Positions 36,915 through 46,272 of a stretch of 64,000 nt of DNA are shown piece by piece. The stretch is from Acholeplasmatales bacterium. GTDB taxonomy: Bacteria; Bacillota_I; Bacilli_A; Acholeplasmatales; JAEDCM01. The notes under the pieces were generated by a model that worked only from the letters and a program-made list of their open reading frames with translations, was not told where the DNA came from and searched no databases. The first letter of the stretch is position 1. The number at the start of each line of letters is the position of its first letter. The translations under genes were made by a program, and so were the position numbers. The stretch is from assembly GCA_017961685.1 (NCBI GenBank), contig JAGCWW010000016.1, forward strand, positions 42,367 through 106,366, read 5' to 3'.

Positions 36915-39725
36915 ATGGATAAAATTATTGTTAGAGGAGCTAGAGAAAACAACTTAAAAAATGTTAATGTCGAGCTTCCAAAAAACAAGTTAATAGTTAT
37001 GACAGGCTTATCTGGTTCAGGTAAATCTAGTCTAGCATTTGATACTATCTATCAAGAAGGTCAAAGACGCTATGTTGAAAGCCTATCAACATATGCTAGA
37101 CAATTTTTAGGTGGTATGAATAAACCGGATGTTGACTCAATAGAGGGATTATCGCCTGCTATTAGTATTGATCAAAAATCAACATCTAATAACCCTAGAA
37201 GTACTGTAGGTACAGTAACTGAAATCTATGATTATTTAAGAGTTTTATATGCTAGAATTGGTATTCCTTATTGTCCTATTCACCATGAACCAATTCAAGC
37301 TCAAACAATAGATGAAATGGTTAATTTCATACTTAAGCTTGGAAGTGGTTCTAAAATACAAATTATGGCACCTATTGTAACAAATAGTAAGGGTACTCAT
37401 AAAAAGATTCTAGAAGAAGCTTTAAAAGATGGTTTTGTTAGAGCTAAAATTGATGGTAAAATATATGACTTAGATGATGAAATAGATTTAGATAAAAATG
37501 TTAAACATAATATCTATATTGTCATTGATAGAATTATTGTTAAAGATGAAAACAAATCAAGAATTTTTGAATCTGTTGAATTGTGTATTAAAAAAGCAGA
37601 TGGTAAGGTTGTAATAGAAAACTTAGATAAGAATGAAGAAGTAATTCTTAATTCTAATTACACATGTAAATATTGTGGTTATTCTATACCTAGCCTAGAA
37701 CCATCTATGTTTTCTTTCAACTCACCACTTGGTGCCTGCCCAGATTGTGCAGGTTTAGGCTTTAAGCAACAAATAAGCGAAGCTTTATGTGTTGATGGAG
37801 ATAAATCAATAAATGAAGGCGCAATAGTACCTATAAAGAATCAAGAAGAAACAAACATTCAAAGAAATGAACTTAAAACTGTTTGTAAGTTCTATGATAT
37901 TGATATGGATATTCCATTTAATAAACTAGAACGTAAGAAACAAGAATATGTTTTATATGGTAGTAGTGATGTTATTAGTTTTAATATCACATCTAGTAGT
38001 GGTAGAGTTAATAAAACTAATAAATATTTTGAAGGTATATTAACTAATCTTGAACGTAGATTCTTTGAAACAACAAGTGAATGGATTAAAGAATGGCTAG
38101 AAAAATATATGGTTGAAACTACATGTCAAACATGTAGGGGAAAGCGTCTAAAAGAAGCCATTTTAAACGTATTTATTGAAGGAAAAAATATATATGATTT
38201 AACAAGCTTACCAATTAATGAATTCTATGATTTTATATATAATTTAAAGCTAGATGAAGAAAAAACACAAATTGCTAGTTTATTACTTCAAGAAATAAAA
38301 TCAAGATTACATTTCTTAATGGATGTAGGTCTAAATTATTTAACTTTATCTAGAACAGCTGGAAGCTTATCAGGTGGAGAGGCACAAAGAATTAGACTTG
38401 CTACACAAATAGGTTCACCTCTTACTGGTATTTTATATGTATTAGATGAACCATCAATTGGTCTACACCAAAGAGATAATGATAGATTAATTAATTCACT
38501 AGAAAAGATGCGTGATTTAGGTAATACATTAATCGTTGTTGAACATGATGATGAAATCATGCGTAGAAGTGATTATATTGTTGATGTTGGACCATACGCT
38601 GGTATACATGGTGGAGAAATTGTAGCTAGTGGTACACCTGAAGAAATCATGGCTAATGATAAAAGTATTACTGGTAGATTCTTAAGTGGTAAAGAAAAGA
38701 TATTAGTACCTAAGAAAAGAAGAGAAGGTAATGGTAAGTACCTAGAAGTAATTAATGCTAGATGTAATAACCTTAAAGGTATTGATGTAAAATTTCCACT
38801 AAATTCCTTTATCTGTGTTACTGGTGTATCAGGTTCAGGTAAATCTAGTTTAGTTAATGAAGTATTAATGAAAAACATCAAAAACTTACTTTATAAAGTA
38901 AAAGAAGATGCAGGTGCATGTGATAAGATTTTAGGTGTTGAAAACATCGAAAAGGTTGTTGAAATATCACAAGATCCAATAGGTAGATCACCTCGTAGTA
39001 ACCCTGCAACATACACTCAAGTATTTGATGATATTAGAGATTTATTCAGTCAAACTAATGATGCGAAGATGCATGGATTTGATAAGGGAAGATTTTCATT
39101 TAATGTTAGAGGAGGACGTTGTGAAGCGTGCTCTGGAGATGGTGTAAAGCGCATAAGTATGCAATTTTTACCTGATGTATATGTTCCTTGTAATGTATGT
39201 AAAGGGAAACGTTATAATAGTGAAACACTAGAGATTAAATTTAAAGGTAAAAACATATCTGATGTACTTGATATGACAATAGATGAAGCTTATGATTTAT
39301 TTATCAACCAACCTAAAATAAAAGCAAAACTAGAAACTTTAAAAGATGTTGGTTTAGGTTATATGAAGCTAGGTCAACCAGCCCCAACATTATCAGGTGG
39401 TGAGGCACAAAGAGTAAAGCTAGCTAGTGAGCTTCAAAAACGTATTACAGGTAAAACTTTATATATCTTAGATGAACCTACAACAGGCTTACATGCTTAT
39501 GATGTAAGAAAAATAATAGAAGTCTTACAAAGAATAGTTGATCTAGGTGGTAGTGTTATAGTTATTGAACATAACTTAGATATGATTAAGTGTGCTGACT
39601 ATATTATTGATTTAGGTCCTGAAGGTGGTAATGGTGGAGGTAAAGTAATAGCTTTAGGTACACCAGAAGAAGTATCTAAGAATAAGAAGAGCTTTACAGG
39701 AGAATACTTAAAGAAGGTTTTATAA
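36915..39725 (+). CDS. uvrA: Excinuclease ABC subunit A
   Basis: 936 residues. Two ABC modules: GLSGSGKSSLAFDTIYQEGQ (first Walker A), CPDCAGLGFK zinc finger region, LSGGEAQRIRLATQIGS signature, then GVSGSGKSSLVNEV (second Walker A), a second zinc site GGRCEACSGDGVKRI and VPCNVCKGKRYN, and LSGGEAQRVKLASEL. Damage recognition for nucleotide excision repair. ATG 36915 with AGGTG inside the end of ligA; alternative GTG at 36906 would overlap that site. Stop overlaps the next ATG (TAATG). Confidence 0.97.
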   Translation: MDKIIVRGARENNLKNVNVELPKNKLIVMTGLSGSGKSSLAFDTIYQEGQRRYVESLSTYARQFLGGMNKPDVDSIEGLSPAISIDQKSTSNNPRSTVGTVTEIYDYLRVLYARIGIPYCPIHHEPIQAQTIDEMVNFILKLGSGSKIQIMAPIVTNSKGTHKKILEEALKDGFVRAKIDGKIYDLDDEIDLDKNVKHNIYIVIDRIIVKDENKSRIFESVELCIKKADGKVVIENLDKNEEVILNSNYTCKYCGYSIPSLEPSMFSFNSPLGACPDCAGLGFKQQISEALCVDGDKSINEGAIVPIKNQEETNIQRNELKTVCKFYDIDMDIPFNKLERKKQEYVLYGSSDVISFNITSSSGRVNKTNKYFEGILTNLERRFFETTSEWIKEWLEKYMVETTCQTCRGKRLKEAILNVFIEGKNIYDLTSLPINEFYDFIYNLKLDEEKTQIASLLLQEIKSRLHFLMDVGLNYLTLSRTAGSLSGGEAQRIRLATQIGSPLTGILYVLDEPSIGLHQRDNDRLINSLEKMRDLGNTLIVVEHDDEIMRRSDYIVDVGPYAGIHGGEIVASGTPEEIMANDKSITGRFLSGKEKILVPKKRREGNGKYLEVINARCNNLKGIDVKFPLNSFICVTGVSGSGKSSLVNEVLMKNIKNLLYKVKEDAGACDKILGVENIEKVVEISQDPIGRSPRSNPATYTQVFDDIRDLFSQTNDAKMHGFDKGRFSFNVRGGRCEACSGDGVKRISMQFLPDVYVPCNVCKGKRYNSETLEIKFKGKNISDVLDMTIDEAYDLFINQPKIKAKLETLKDVGLGYMKLGQPAPTLSGGEAQRVKLASELQKRITGKTLYILDEPTTGLHAYDVRKIIEVLQRIVDLGGSVIVIEHNLDMIKCADYIIDLGPEGGNGGGKVIALGTPEEVSKNKKSFTGEYLKKVL

Positions 39726-40237
39726 TGAATAGTGAACTAATAATTAAACCATATAGTAGTTCTTATGCTAAAACTATCTTAAGCTTTACAAATGATGAAG
39801 AATCATATTATAGGTGGAGTGCCAATGTACTTGGCTCTTATCCTATAGATGAGAATAAATTTAATGATAGAATTAAAGAACTAAAATCGACTAAATTATT
39901 CTATCCATATGTAGTAAAACATAATGAAGAAGTAATAGGTTTTTTCACTTTGCGCTATAGGGTTGAAAGTGTTAATGATTTAACTATAGGATTTGTTATT
40001 ATTAATCCTAAATATAGAGGTCAAGGCTTTGGCAAAAAAATGCTAGATTTAGCCATTAACCTTGCTTTTAGTAAGTTCAAATCTGATAGTGTTAACTTAA
40101 GAGTATTTAAGGATAATATTGAAGCTTATAATTGTTATAAAAAGTGCGGTTTAAAAGAAAATGGTATTACTGATACATATGAAATTTTAGGTAATAAATG
40201 GTTAGTTATAGAAATGGCTTTAAATAATAATATGTAG
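39725..40237 (+). CDS. GNAT family N-acetyltransferase
   Basis: 170 residues. RimJ/RimL-type layout: opening LIIKPYSSSYAKTILSF, then VIGFFTLRYRVES, acetyl-CoA loop VIINPKYRGQGFGKKMLDLAI (motif A), then LRVFKDNIEAYNCYKKCGLKE (motif B). Overlaps uvrA by 1 base, so translation is coupled. Substrate unknown; close to RimI/RimL-like enzymes that modify proteins or small amines. Confidence 0.88.
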   Translation: MNSELIIKPYSSSYAKTILSFTNDEESYYRWSANVLGSYPIDENKFNDRIKELKSTKLFYPYVVKHNEEVIGFFTLRYRVESVNDLTIGFVIINPKYRGQGFGKKMLDLAINLAFSKFKSDSVNLRVFKDNIEAYNCYKKCGLKENGITDTYEILGNKWLVIEMALNNNM

Positions 40238-40267
40238 GGAATTAGTTTTCTAATTCCCTTTTTTCTT
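40237..40267 (+). terminator. Terminator of the ligA-uvrA-GNAT operon
   Basis: GGGAATTA/TAATTCCC stem, 6-base loop, T-rich tail. Confidence 0.87.
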
Positions 40268-40295
40268 TTACATTCACACGGATGTGTGTTATAAT
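40267..40295 (+). promoter_or_regulatory. Promoter with a palindrome in its spacer
   Basis: TTTACA (40267-40272), 17-base spacer, TATAAT (40290-40295). The spacer holds CACAC-GGAT-GTGTG (40275-40288), an inverted repeat suited to a repressor. Confidence 0.7.
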
Positions 40296-40317
40296 ACTTT
40301 TGATTAGGGGTTTTATT

Positions 40318-40917
40318 ATGGCTAAAAAAAAGGATGAAAAAAGTTTAGAAGAAAAGAAAAAAGAAAAAGAAGTAGATGAAGAAGAAATCAATAAGCTTTT
40401 AGATGATATCGTTAATGGTGAAAAATCAGAAGAAAGTTTAGAAGAATTTGTTGAAGGTATAAGCAAACAAATCAAAAGAAAGAAAAACAATAACACAATT
40501 GCTTATATTTTTGGCTTATTAGTTCATAAGAATATCTTTATTCATTTTGCGATTACTTTAGTTCTAAATTTCTTATTAATGTTTGCCTTACAAGGCTTCT
40601 TTAAGCTTGTAGTTTATGATGAATTCTATATGTTTGTAATATCTATTCTTCTATTTAGCGTAGTAGAAGTATTAGTTAAGTGGTTATTCATAAGATTCTT
40701 ACTAAAACTTGTTATGCAGACATTTGGTTTGATATTTGTAGTCTTACAAATAATCTATATAGAACTAATGTATTACTTCTTACCAGGTTATTCCTTTGAT
40801 GAACAACCTCAACTAATCATTTTCATTTTGATGTTTATATTATTTAGATATATTATCGTAAGAGTTGCTCACTCTTACATAGGAAACCTTAAAAATAAAA
40901 AAAGAGGTGAACAATAA
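40318..40917 (+). CDS. Membrane protein with charged N-terminus, upstream of lgt
   Basis: 199 residues. First 65 residues are very acidic and basic (KKKDEKSLEEKKKEKEVDEEE), probably a cytoplasmic coiled coil; four hydrophobic segments follow between about 75 and 190, ending in a basic tail (NLKNKKRGEQ). Stop overlaps the lgt ATG (TAATG), so the two are translated together. No known family recognised; linkage to lipoprotein lipidation is suggested only by the overlap. Confidence 0.78.
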   Translation: MAKKKDEKSLEEKKKEKEVDEEEINKLLDDIVNGEKSEESLEEFVEGISKQIKRKKNNNTIAYIFGLLVHKNIFIHFAITLVLNFLLMFALQGFFKLVVYDEFYMFVISILLFSVVEVLVKWLFIRFLLKLVMQTFGLIFVVLQIIYIELMYYFLPGYSFDEQPQLIIFILMFILFRYIIVRVAHSYIGNLKNKKRGEQ

Positions 40918-41975
40918 TGCATGTAATTAATGATCTTGATGCTTTCTTACCACAAGGTATAGAAATAGCAGGTATTCAAATTAGATTTTATGCACTATGT
41001 ATTTTATTTGGTATGATTATTGCAATCATCTTAGGTATTAGAGAATGCAAGAAAATGGAAATAAGTACTGATGATATTTTTAATGGTGCAGTAATAGGTA
41101 TTATCTTAGGTATACTAGGCGCAAGAATCTATTATGTAATCTTTGAATGGGATACTTATAAGAATAATTTCGCTGAAGTATTTGCGATATGGAATGGCGG
41201 ATTAGCCATTCATGGAGGGATTATTGTGGCCTTCGTCTTCGCTTTCTTCTACTGTAGAAAGAAGAAGATAAATGTACTTGCCGTATTAGATTTTGTTGCA
41301 ATAGGACTACTTGTTGGTCAAATCTGTGGTAGATGGGGTAACTTCTTTAACCAAGAAGCTCATGGTGGAGAAACCACTCTAGCTTTCCTACATAGCTTAC
41401 CTATTCCAGAATTTATTGTTAAACAAATGGAAATAGATGGAGTATATTATCATCCTACATTCTTATATGAATCAATATGGAATTTAGTTTGTTTATTTGC
41501 GGTATTAGTTTTAAGAAGAACAAAAACAATTCGTTTAGGTGATATCGCTGGAATTTATTTAATATGGTATGGTATTGGTAGATTCTGGATTGAAGGAATG
41601 CGTACAGACTCTTTAATGATTGGTAGTATTAAACAAAATCAATTAATCTCAATTGTTTTAATTGTTTTAGGTATTGCTTATCTAATCTTTAAATACGTTA
41701 AACTTAAACCAATGTATTATATTTATTATTTAGTTCCTGAATTTGAACCAGTAATAAATAAAAAGATGAATGAAAGATTAATTGCTAGAGATGAAAGAAT
41801 AGCTTTAGAAGAAGCTATGCTTAATATGGATTCTCCTAATGAAAAGAATGAAGAAGTAAAAAAAGAAGAACCTATAGAACAATATGAAGTTCCAGAAGAA
41901 CTTAAAACAGATGCGCCTTTTAGAAAATCAAAATATATAGTTGATGACTATGAGGCAGATGATGATAAAAAGTAA
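40917..41975 (+). CDS. lgt: Prolipoprotein diacylglyceryl transferase
   Basis: 352 residues. Transfers diacylglycerol from phosphatidylglycerol to the lipobox Cys. The Lgt signature is present as GRWGNFFNQEAHGG, along with HGGIIVAF, YHPTFLYES and IGRFWIEGMRTD. About seven membrane helices. An unusual acidic cytoplasmic tail of about 70 residues follows the last helix (MNERLIARDERIALEEAML onward), absent from typical Lgt (about 270-290 residues). Serves lipoproteins such as the one at 17126. Confidence 0.95.
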   Translation: MHVINDLDAFLPQGIEIAGIQIRFYALCILFGMIIAIILGIRECKKMEISTDDIFNGAVIGIILGILGARIYYVIFEWDTYKNNFAEVFAIWNGGLAIHGGIIVAFVFAFFYCRKKKINVLAVLDFVAIGLLVGQICGRWGNFFNQEAHGGETTLAFLHSLPIPEFIVKQMEIDGVYYHPTFLYESIWNLVCLFAVLVLRRTKTIRLGDIAGIYLIWYGIGRFWIEGMRTDSLMIGSIKQNQLISIVLIVLGIAYLIFKYVKLKPMYYIYYLVPEFEPVINKKMNERLIARDERIALEEAMLNMDSPNEKNEEVKKEEPIEQYEVPEELKTDAPFRKSKYIVDDYEADDDKK

Positions 41976-41987
41976 GGAGTTGTAATT

Positions 41988-42899
41988 ATGTCATTTGCAA
42001 GCGATGTAAAAGTTGAATTAGCAAAACTTAAGATTGATGATTGCTGCAAAATGGCTAGCTTATCAGCTTTATTACAGCTGTCTGGTGAGATGAGTATTAA
42101 TAGTGAAGGTGCTCATGTTTGCTTTAAAACAATGAATAATACAATCGCTAGATTGTTTGTGTCTTTAGTTAAAGATAAATATGATTTACCAATAAACATT
42201 TTAGTTAGTAAACAAAATCTAACTAAAAATGATGTCTTTAATATTGTTGTAGATAACGCTAATAGTGTTATTACTGATTTTGATTTATTCAATAAAGATT
42301 ATGCTCACTATAATAAATATGTTAAAAAAGATTGTTGTAAAAAATCATATATTAGAGGAGCCTTTTTAGCTACAGGATCAATTAATGATCCAAAGAAGAG
42401 TTATCATTTAGAAATAAAATGTCGTAATGATGAATGTGCTATATTTATTCAAATGTTATTAAACTCATTTAGATTAAATGCTAGAATCTCTAAAAGAAGA
42501 GATGAGTTAATTGTATATATTAAAGAAGCTCAAGCAATAGCGGACTTCTTATATATCATTGGAGCAAATAAATCATATTTTGATTATGAAGATATTAGAG
42601 TTGATAAAGATATCTCTAATTTAGTTAATAGAAAAAATAACTGCGAAATTGCTAACGAAGTTAAAGCAATTAACGCAGCTAAACAACAAATAGAAGATAT
42701 AAAGATTATTGAGAATAATGAAGATATAGATCCAAAGCTAGTAGAAGTAATGGAAATTCGTAAAAAAAATCCAACAGCTACGCTTGTTGAATTATTAGAA
42801 GTATATAAAGAAGAATACGGAAAAGAAATCACAAAATCTTGTCTAAATCATCGTTTTAGAAGAATTCACGAATTAGCATCAGATCCTGAAAAGAAATAG
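41988..42899 (+). CDS. whiA: DNA-binding protein WhiA
   Basis: 303 residues. N-terminal LAGLIDADG-like homing-endonuclease fold without nuclease residues (RGAFLATGSINDPKKSYHLEI) and a C-terminal HTH (NPTATLVELLEVYKEEYGKEITKS then LNHRFRRIHELA). Conserved in Gram-positives; affects cell division and chromosome segregation, sporulation only in Actinobacteria. AAGGAG ribosome site. Its last 34 bases overlap the end of a convergent small regulator gene. Confidence 0.94.
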   Translation: MSFASDVKVELAKLKIDDCCKMASLSALLQLSGEMSINSEGAHVCFKTMNNTIARLFVSLVKDKYDLPINILVSKQNLTKNDVFNIVVDNANSVITDFDLFNKDYAHYNKYVKKDCCKKSYIRGAFLATGSINDPKKSYHLEIKCRNDECAIFIQMLLNSFRLNARISKRRDELIVYIKEAQAIADFLYIIGANKSYFDYEDIRVDKDISNLVNRKNNCEIANEVKAINAAKQQIEDIKIIENNEDIDPKLVEVMEIRKKNPTATLVELLEVYKEEYGKEITKSCLNHRFRRIHELASDPEKK

Positions 42900-43087
42900 T
42901 TATATGATACTCTTAAAGCTTTCCTAAGCTTTTGTAATGTACCTATAGTCATACTTTTCTTTCCTGTTTCTATTTCGTATAAATATTGTCTACTAATATG
43001 TGTTATATCACATAATTCTACTTGAGTTAATTTTAACTCTAATCTTCTCTTTCTTACTTTTATTCCCACATGTCTTTCCAATGTCAT
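42866..43087 (-). CDS. XRE-family helix-turn-helix regulator
   Basis: 73 residues, essentially one Cro/C1-type HTH: VGIKVRKRRLELKLTQVELCDI then HISRQYLYEIETGKKSMTIGTLQKLRKAL. Similar to single-domain regulators such as those controlling restriction-modification or mobile genes. ATG 43087 with AAGGTG upstream on the minus strand. Promoter TTGCAA (43132-43127), 16-base spacer, TATTAT (43110-43105). The 3' end is antisense to whiA. No toxin gene is beside it. Confidence 0.88.
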   Translation of the reverse strand: MTLERHVGIKVRKRRLELKLTQVELCDITHISRQYLYEIETGKKSMTIGTLQKLRKALRVSYNYFFSGSDANS

Positions 43088-43111
43088 ATTATCACCTTAA
43101 TTTGATAATAT
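43086..43111. promoter_or_regulatory. Operator over the XRE gene start and -10
   Basis: Perfect inverted repeat ATATTATCA-N8-TGATAATAT covering the -10 box and the start codon of the XRE gene: a probable autoregulatory site. Confidence 0.65.
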
Positions 43112-43184
43112 CACATTTTATTTTTCTTGCAAATATTATTTATATAATATATAATAAGTATAGTGTTTTAAAGGAGTGGTTAGA

Positions 43185-43928
43185 TTGGCACGTATAATTA
43201 ATCAAAATAATGAAGTAATCGCTACTAAAAATAAAGACAATAAAGTAACAGTAAGTAAGACATCATTTATTGTTGGTCTTGCCCTATTAATTGCTGCAAC
43301 AGCAGTAATAGTAGTTATCATTTTATTCTTAACTCAAAAAACAAAAAATGAAGAAAAAAGTAAAACAACTCCATTACTAGAATACATTGATAATTATAGT
43401 CATAAAACAAAAAGTAATTATCGTATTAAATTACTATCTGGTCTAGATGTAAATGAAATTGAAAACTGGGCTGGTGAATGTTATATTTTAATTTATGATA
43501 CATCTTGGAAAACAGAAATGGATTCTAAAACTGATGAATATAAATCATACACTAACCTAGATGCCTTCCTAACAGGATCTAAGAAAGAAAATGGAGATGA
43601 TATTTCATTTACTCCAATGTTAGATGTACTACAACAATGTGGTAAGGATATCATGTTCTATGTAGTTGATTTCCAATCAATTAAAAAGAGTGATGATGAT
43701 TTAGCAAAGAATCCAGAATACTTTAAGATGCATGATGGTAAAACAAGTATGCAAAGCTTAAATGCACCAATGTTATTCCATTATATTGATGGAGAAAAAT
43801 ATGATGGTATGAATGACCCAGATTTAAAGATAGCTGATGGAAATGTTAAGGTTAACCAATGGGGTTCAATCATTAAAGGTGAAGTTTCATACTTATATAG
43901 TTTAACAAATAATACAGAATCTAAATAA
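43185..43928 (+). CDS. Membrane-anchored extracytoplasmic protein, unknown family
   Basis: 247 residues. Starts with TTG at 43185 (AAGGAG at 43171-43176; the in-frame GTG at 43176 lies inside it). Membrane anchor at about 28-50 (VGLALLIAATAVIVVIILFL). The outer domain (LDVNEIENWAGECYILIYDTSW ... FTPMLDVLQQCGKDIMFYVVDFQ ... MQSLNAPMLFHYIDGEKY) has a thioredoxin-like rhythm, including APMLFHYIDG resembling the cis-Pro and following strand, but the CxxC is absent. So it may be a redox-inactive thioredoxin-fold protein; low certainty. Confidence 0.75.
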   Translation: MARIINQNNEVIATKNKDNKVTVSKTSFIVGLALLIAATAVIVVIILFLTQKTKNEEKSKTTPLLEYIDNYSHKTKSNYRIKLLSGLDVNEIENWAGECYILIYDTSWKTEMDSKTDEYKSYTNLDAFLTGSKKENGDDISFTPMLDVLQQCGKDIMFYVVDFQSIKKSDDDLAKNPEYFKMHDGKTSMQSLNAPMLFHYIDGEKYDGMNDPDLKIADGNVKVNQWGSIIKGEVSYLYSLTNNTESK

Positions 43929-43930
43929 TA

Positions 43931-43956
43931 AAAAAAGGGGCTAAAACCCCTTTTTC
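43931..43956 (+). terminator. Terminator
   Basis: AAAAGGGG/CCCCTTTT stem, 6-base loop, T tail. Confidence 0.88.
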
Positions 43957-43977
43957 TTGCAATAGGAGGTTATATAT

Positions 43978-46182
43978 ATGGAAGAAAAAGAATTAGAAAT
44001 AAAGGTAGAAGAATTCTTTAATGATGATTTAAAAAAGGAAGTAGCAGCTAACTTAGGTATTAAGGTAGAACAAGTTAATACTGTTTTAGGAATGCTTAAA
44101 GAAGGTAATACAGTTCCTTTTATTGCTAGATACCGTAAGGAACAAACAGGTGCTCTAGATGAAAATCAAATAAGAGAAATTCAAACTCAATATGAATATG
44201 GTGAAGCATTACTAAAGAGAAAAGAAGCAGTAATTAGATTAATTGATGAAAAGGGAATGCTAACTGATGAATTAAAGCAAAAGATTGAACACTCTAAAAA
44301 GCTTGTTGAAGTTGAAGATTTATATAGACCTTTTAAAGAAAAGAAAAAGACAAAAGCAACTGAAGCTATTGCTTTAGGCTTAGAGCCTCTAGCAAAAGAA
44401 TTACTTGCTTTCCCTACTAAAGGTTCATTAGAAAATATTGTTAATAAGTATGTTAACGAAGAAAAAAATATTACATTTGATAGTGCTATTCAAGGAGCTA
44501 AATACATTATTGCTGAAATGATTAGTGATAATGCTAATTATCGTAAATCTATTAGAACTGAATGTTATAGAACAGGTATGATTGTAACAAAGAAAAAGAA
44601 GAAAGCAGATGATCCTACCTTCCAAATGTATTATGATTACTCTTTAGAAGTTAAAAAGCTAAAAAGTCATAACATTTTAGCTATTAACCGTGGTGAAGAT
44701 AAAGATGTTTTAAATGTTTCTATTGAAATAGATACTGATAGAACAATTAATTACTTAAATAGTAAAGTAATCAAAAATGAAGAATCTTTTGCAACTCCTA
44801 TTGTAAAAGATGCTATTGTTGATTCCTTTAATAGATTAATCTTCCCTTCAATCGAAAGAGAAGTTAGAAGTGAATTAACTGAAAGTGCAGAAGATAAAGC
44901 AATTGAAGTATTCTCAGTTAACTTACGTAACTTATTACTTCAAGCACCAATGAAGGGTAAAATGGTTTTAGGAGTAGACCCTGCATTTAGAACAGGATGT
45001 AAGATTGCTGTAGTTGATAAAGTAGGTAAAGTATTAGCTAAAACTGTAATTTATCAAAACCAAAAATTTGAAGGCGAAAAGGTACCAATGGATAGAATCA
45101 TTGATGCGAAGAAGAAAGTCACTGATTTCATCATTAAATACGATATAGAGATTATTGCTATTGGTAATGGTACAGCTTCAAGAGAAACAGAAGAATTTAT
45201 TCAAGATGTTTTAAAGAGTTTAAATGGTAGAAGAGTATTTTACTCTATCGTAAATGAAGCTGGAGCATCCGTTTATTCAGCTAGCGCTCTTGCACAAGAA
45301 GAATTCCCTACATATAGTGTAGAAGAACGTAGTGCTGTATCAATTGCACGTAGACTTCAAGATCCACTATCAGAATTAGTTAAGATTGATCCAAAAAGTA
45401 TTGGTGTAGGACAATACCAACATGATGTTACTCAAAGTAAGTTAAGTGATTCACTTGATTTCGTAGTTTCTACTGCTGTTAACCAAGTTGGTGTAAACAT
45501 TAATACAGCAAGTAAATCTTTACTTGGTTATGTTTCAGGTATTAATAAAGCAATCGCAGAAAACATTGTTAAATATAGAGAAGAAAATGGTGAATTTAAA
45601 AATAGGGAACAAATTAAATTAGTTCCAAAGCTTGGACCTAAAGCTTTTGAACAAGCTGTAGGTTTCTTAAGACTTCCTGAATCAACAGAAGTATTAGATT
45701 CAACTTCAATTCACCCAGAAAGTTATAAACTAGCGAAGTCACTAATTAAAGATTTGGGTATTGATAAATTAGGTTCAGAAGAAACTAAGAAAATAGTTGA
45801 AAAAGCGGATGTTGATGCGCTTATTAGTAAATATGGTAAAGAAAACGAATATACTATTAAAGATATTCTAGATGCATTTATTGCACCTCAAAGAGACCCA
45901 CGTGATGAATTAGATAAACCACTTCTTAGATGTGAAGCATTAAGAATAGAAGATTTAAAAATCGGTCAAGAGCTACAAGGTGTTGTAAGAAACGTAGTAG
46001 ACTTTGGAGTATTCGTTGACTGTGGTGTACATGAAGATGGTTTAGTACATATTTCTAAAATTTCTAAAAACTACATTAAACACCCATCAGAAGTATTAAG
46101 TGTTGGAGATGTTGTAAAGGTTTGGGTACTTGATGTAGACTTAGTTAGACATAAGGTTAGTTTAACTATGTTACATGAATAA
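43978..46182 (+). CDS. tex: Tex family RNA-binding protein
   Basis: 734 residues. N-terminal Tex domain (LGMLKEGNTVPFIARYRKEQTGALDE), YqgF/RuvC-like fold (VLGVDPAFRTGCKIAVVD), helix-hairpin-helix region (GVNINTASKSLLGYVSGI), and a C-terminal S1 RNA-binding domain from about 660 (GQELQGVVRNVVDFGVFVDCGVHEDGLVHIS). Tex is a transcription accessory factor, related to Spt6. Good ribosome site (AGGAGG). Single gene with its own terminator; marks the last ordinary gene before the accessory island. Confidence 0.95.
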   Translation: MEEKELEIKVEEFFNDDLKKEVAANLGIKVEQVNTVLGMLKEGNTVPFIARYRKEQTGALDENQIREIQTQYEYGEALLKRKEAVIRLIDEKGMLTDELKQKIEHSKKLVEVEDLYRPFKEKKKTKATEAIALGLEPLAKELLAFPTKGSLENIVNKYVNEEKNITFDSAIQGAKYIIAEMISDNANYRKSIRTECYRTGMIVTKKKKKADDPTFQMYYDYSLEVKKLKSHNILAINRGEDKDVLNVSIEIDTDRTINYLNSKVIKNEESFATPIVKDAIVDSFNRLIFPSIEREVRSELTESAEDKAIEVFSVNLRNLLLQAPMKGKMVLGVDPAFRTGCKIAVVDKVGKVLAKTVIYQNQKFEGEKVPMDRIIDAKKKVTDFIIKYDIEIIAIGNGTASRETEEFIQDVLKSLNGRRVFYSIVNEAGASVYSASALAQEEFPTYSVEERSAVSIARRLQDPLSELVKIDPKSIGVGQYQHDVTQSKLSDSLDFVVSTAVNQVGVNINTASKSLLGYVSGINKAIAENIVKYREENGEFKNREQIKLVPKLGPKAFEQAVGFLRLPESTEVLDSTSIHPESYKLAKSLIKDLGIDKLGSEETKKIVEKADVDALISKYGKENEYTIKDILDAFIAPQRDPRDELDKPLLRCEALRIEDLKIGQELQGVVRNVVDFGVFVDCGVHEDGLVHISKISKNYIKHPSEVLSVGDVVKVWVLDVDLVRHKVSLTMLHE

Positions 46183-46189
46183 TTATTAG

Positions 46190-46217
46190 GTCGATACTAA
46201 CGTATCGACTTTTTTAT
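46190..46217 (+). terminator. Terminator of tex
   Basis: GTCGATAC/GTATCGAC stem, TAAC loop, T6. Confidence 0.9.
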
Positions 46218-46225
46218 GCATAAAA

Positions 46226-46245
46226 ATACCATTCTGTGGTATAAT
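46226..46245 (+). promoter_or_regulatory. Promoter -10 and inverted repeat of the Fic gene
   Basis: TATAAT at 46240-46245; perfect inverted repeat ATACCA-TTCTG-TGGTAT (46226-46242) overlaps it. Confidence 0.6.
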
Positions 46246-46272
46246 TATTAATACAGAAGGGATGTTAAAAGA

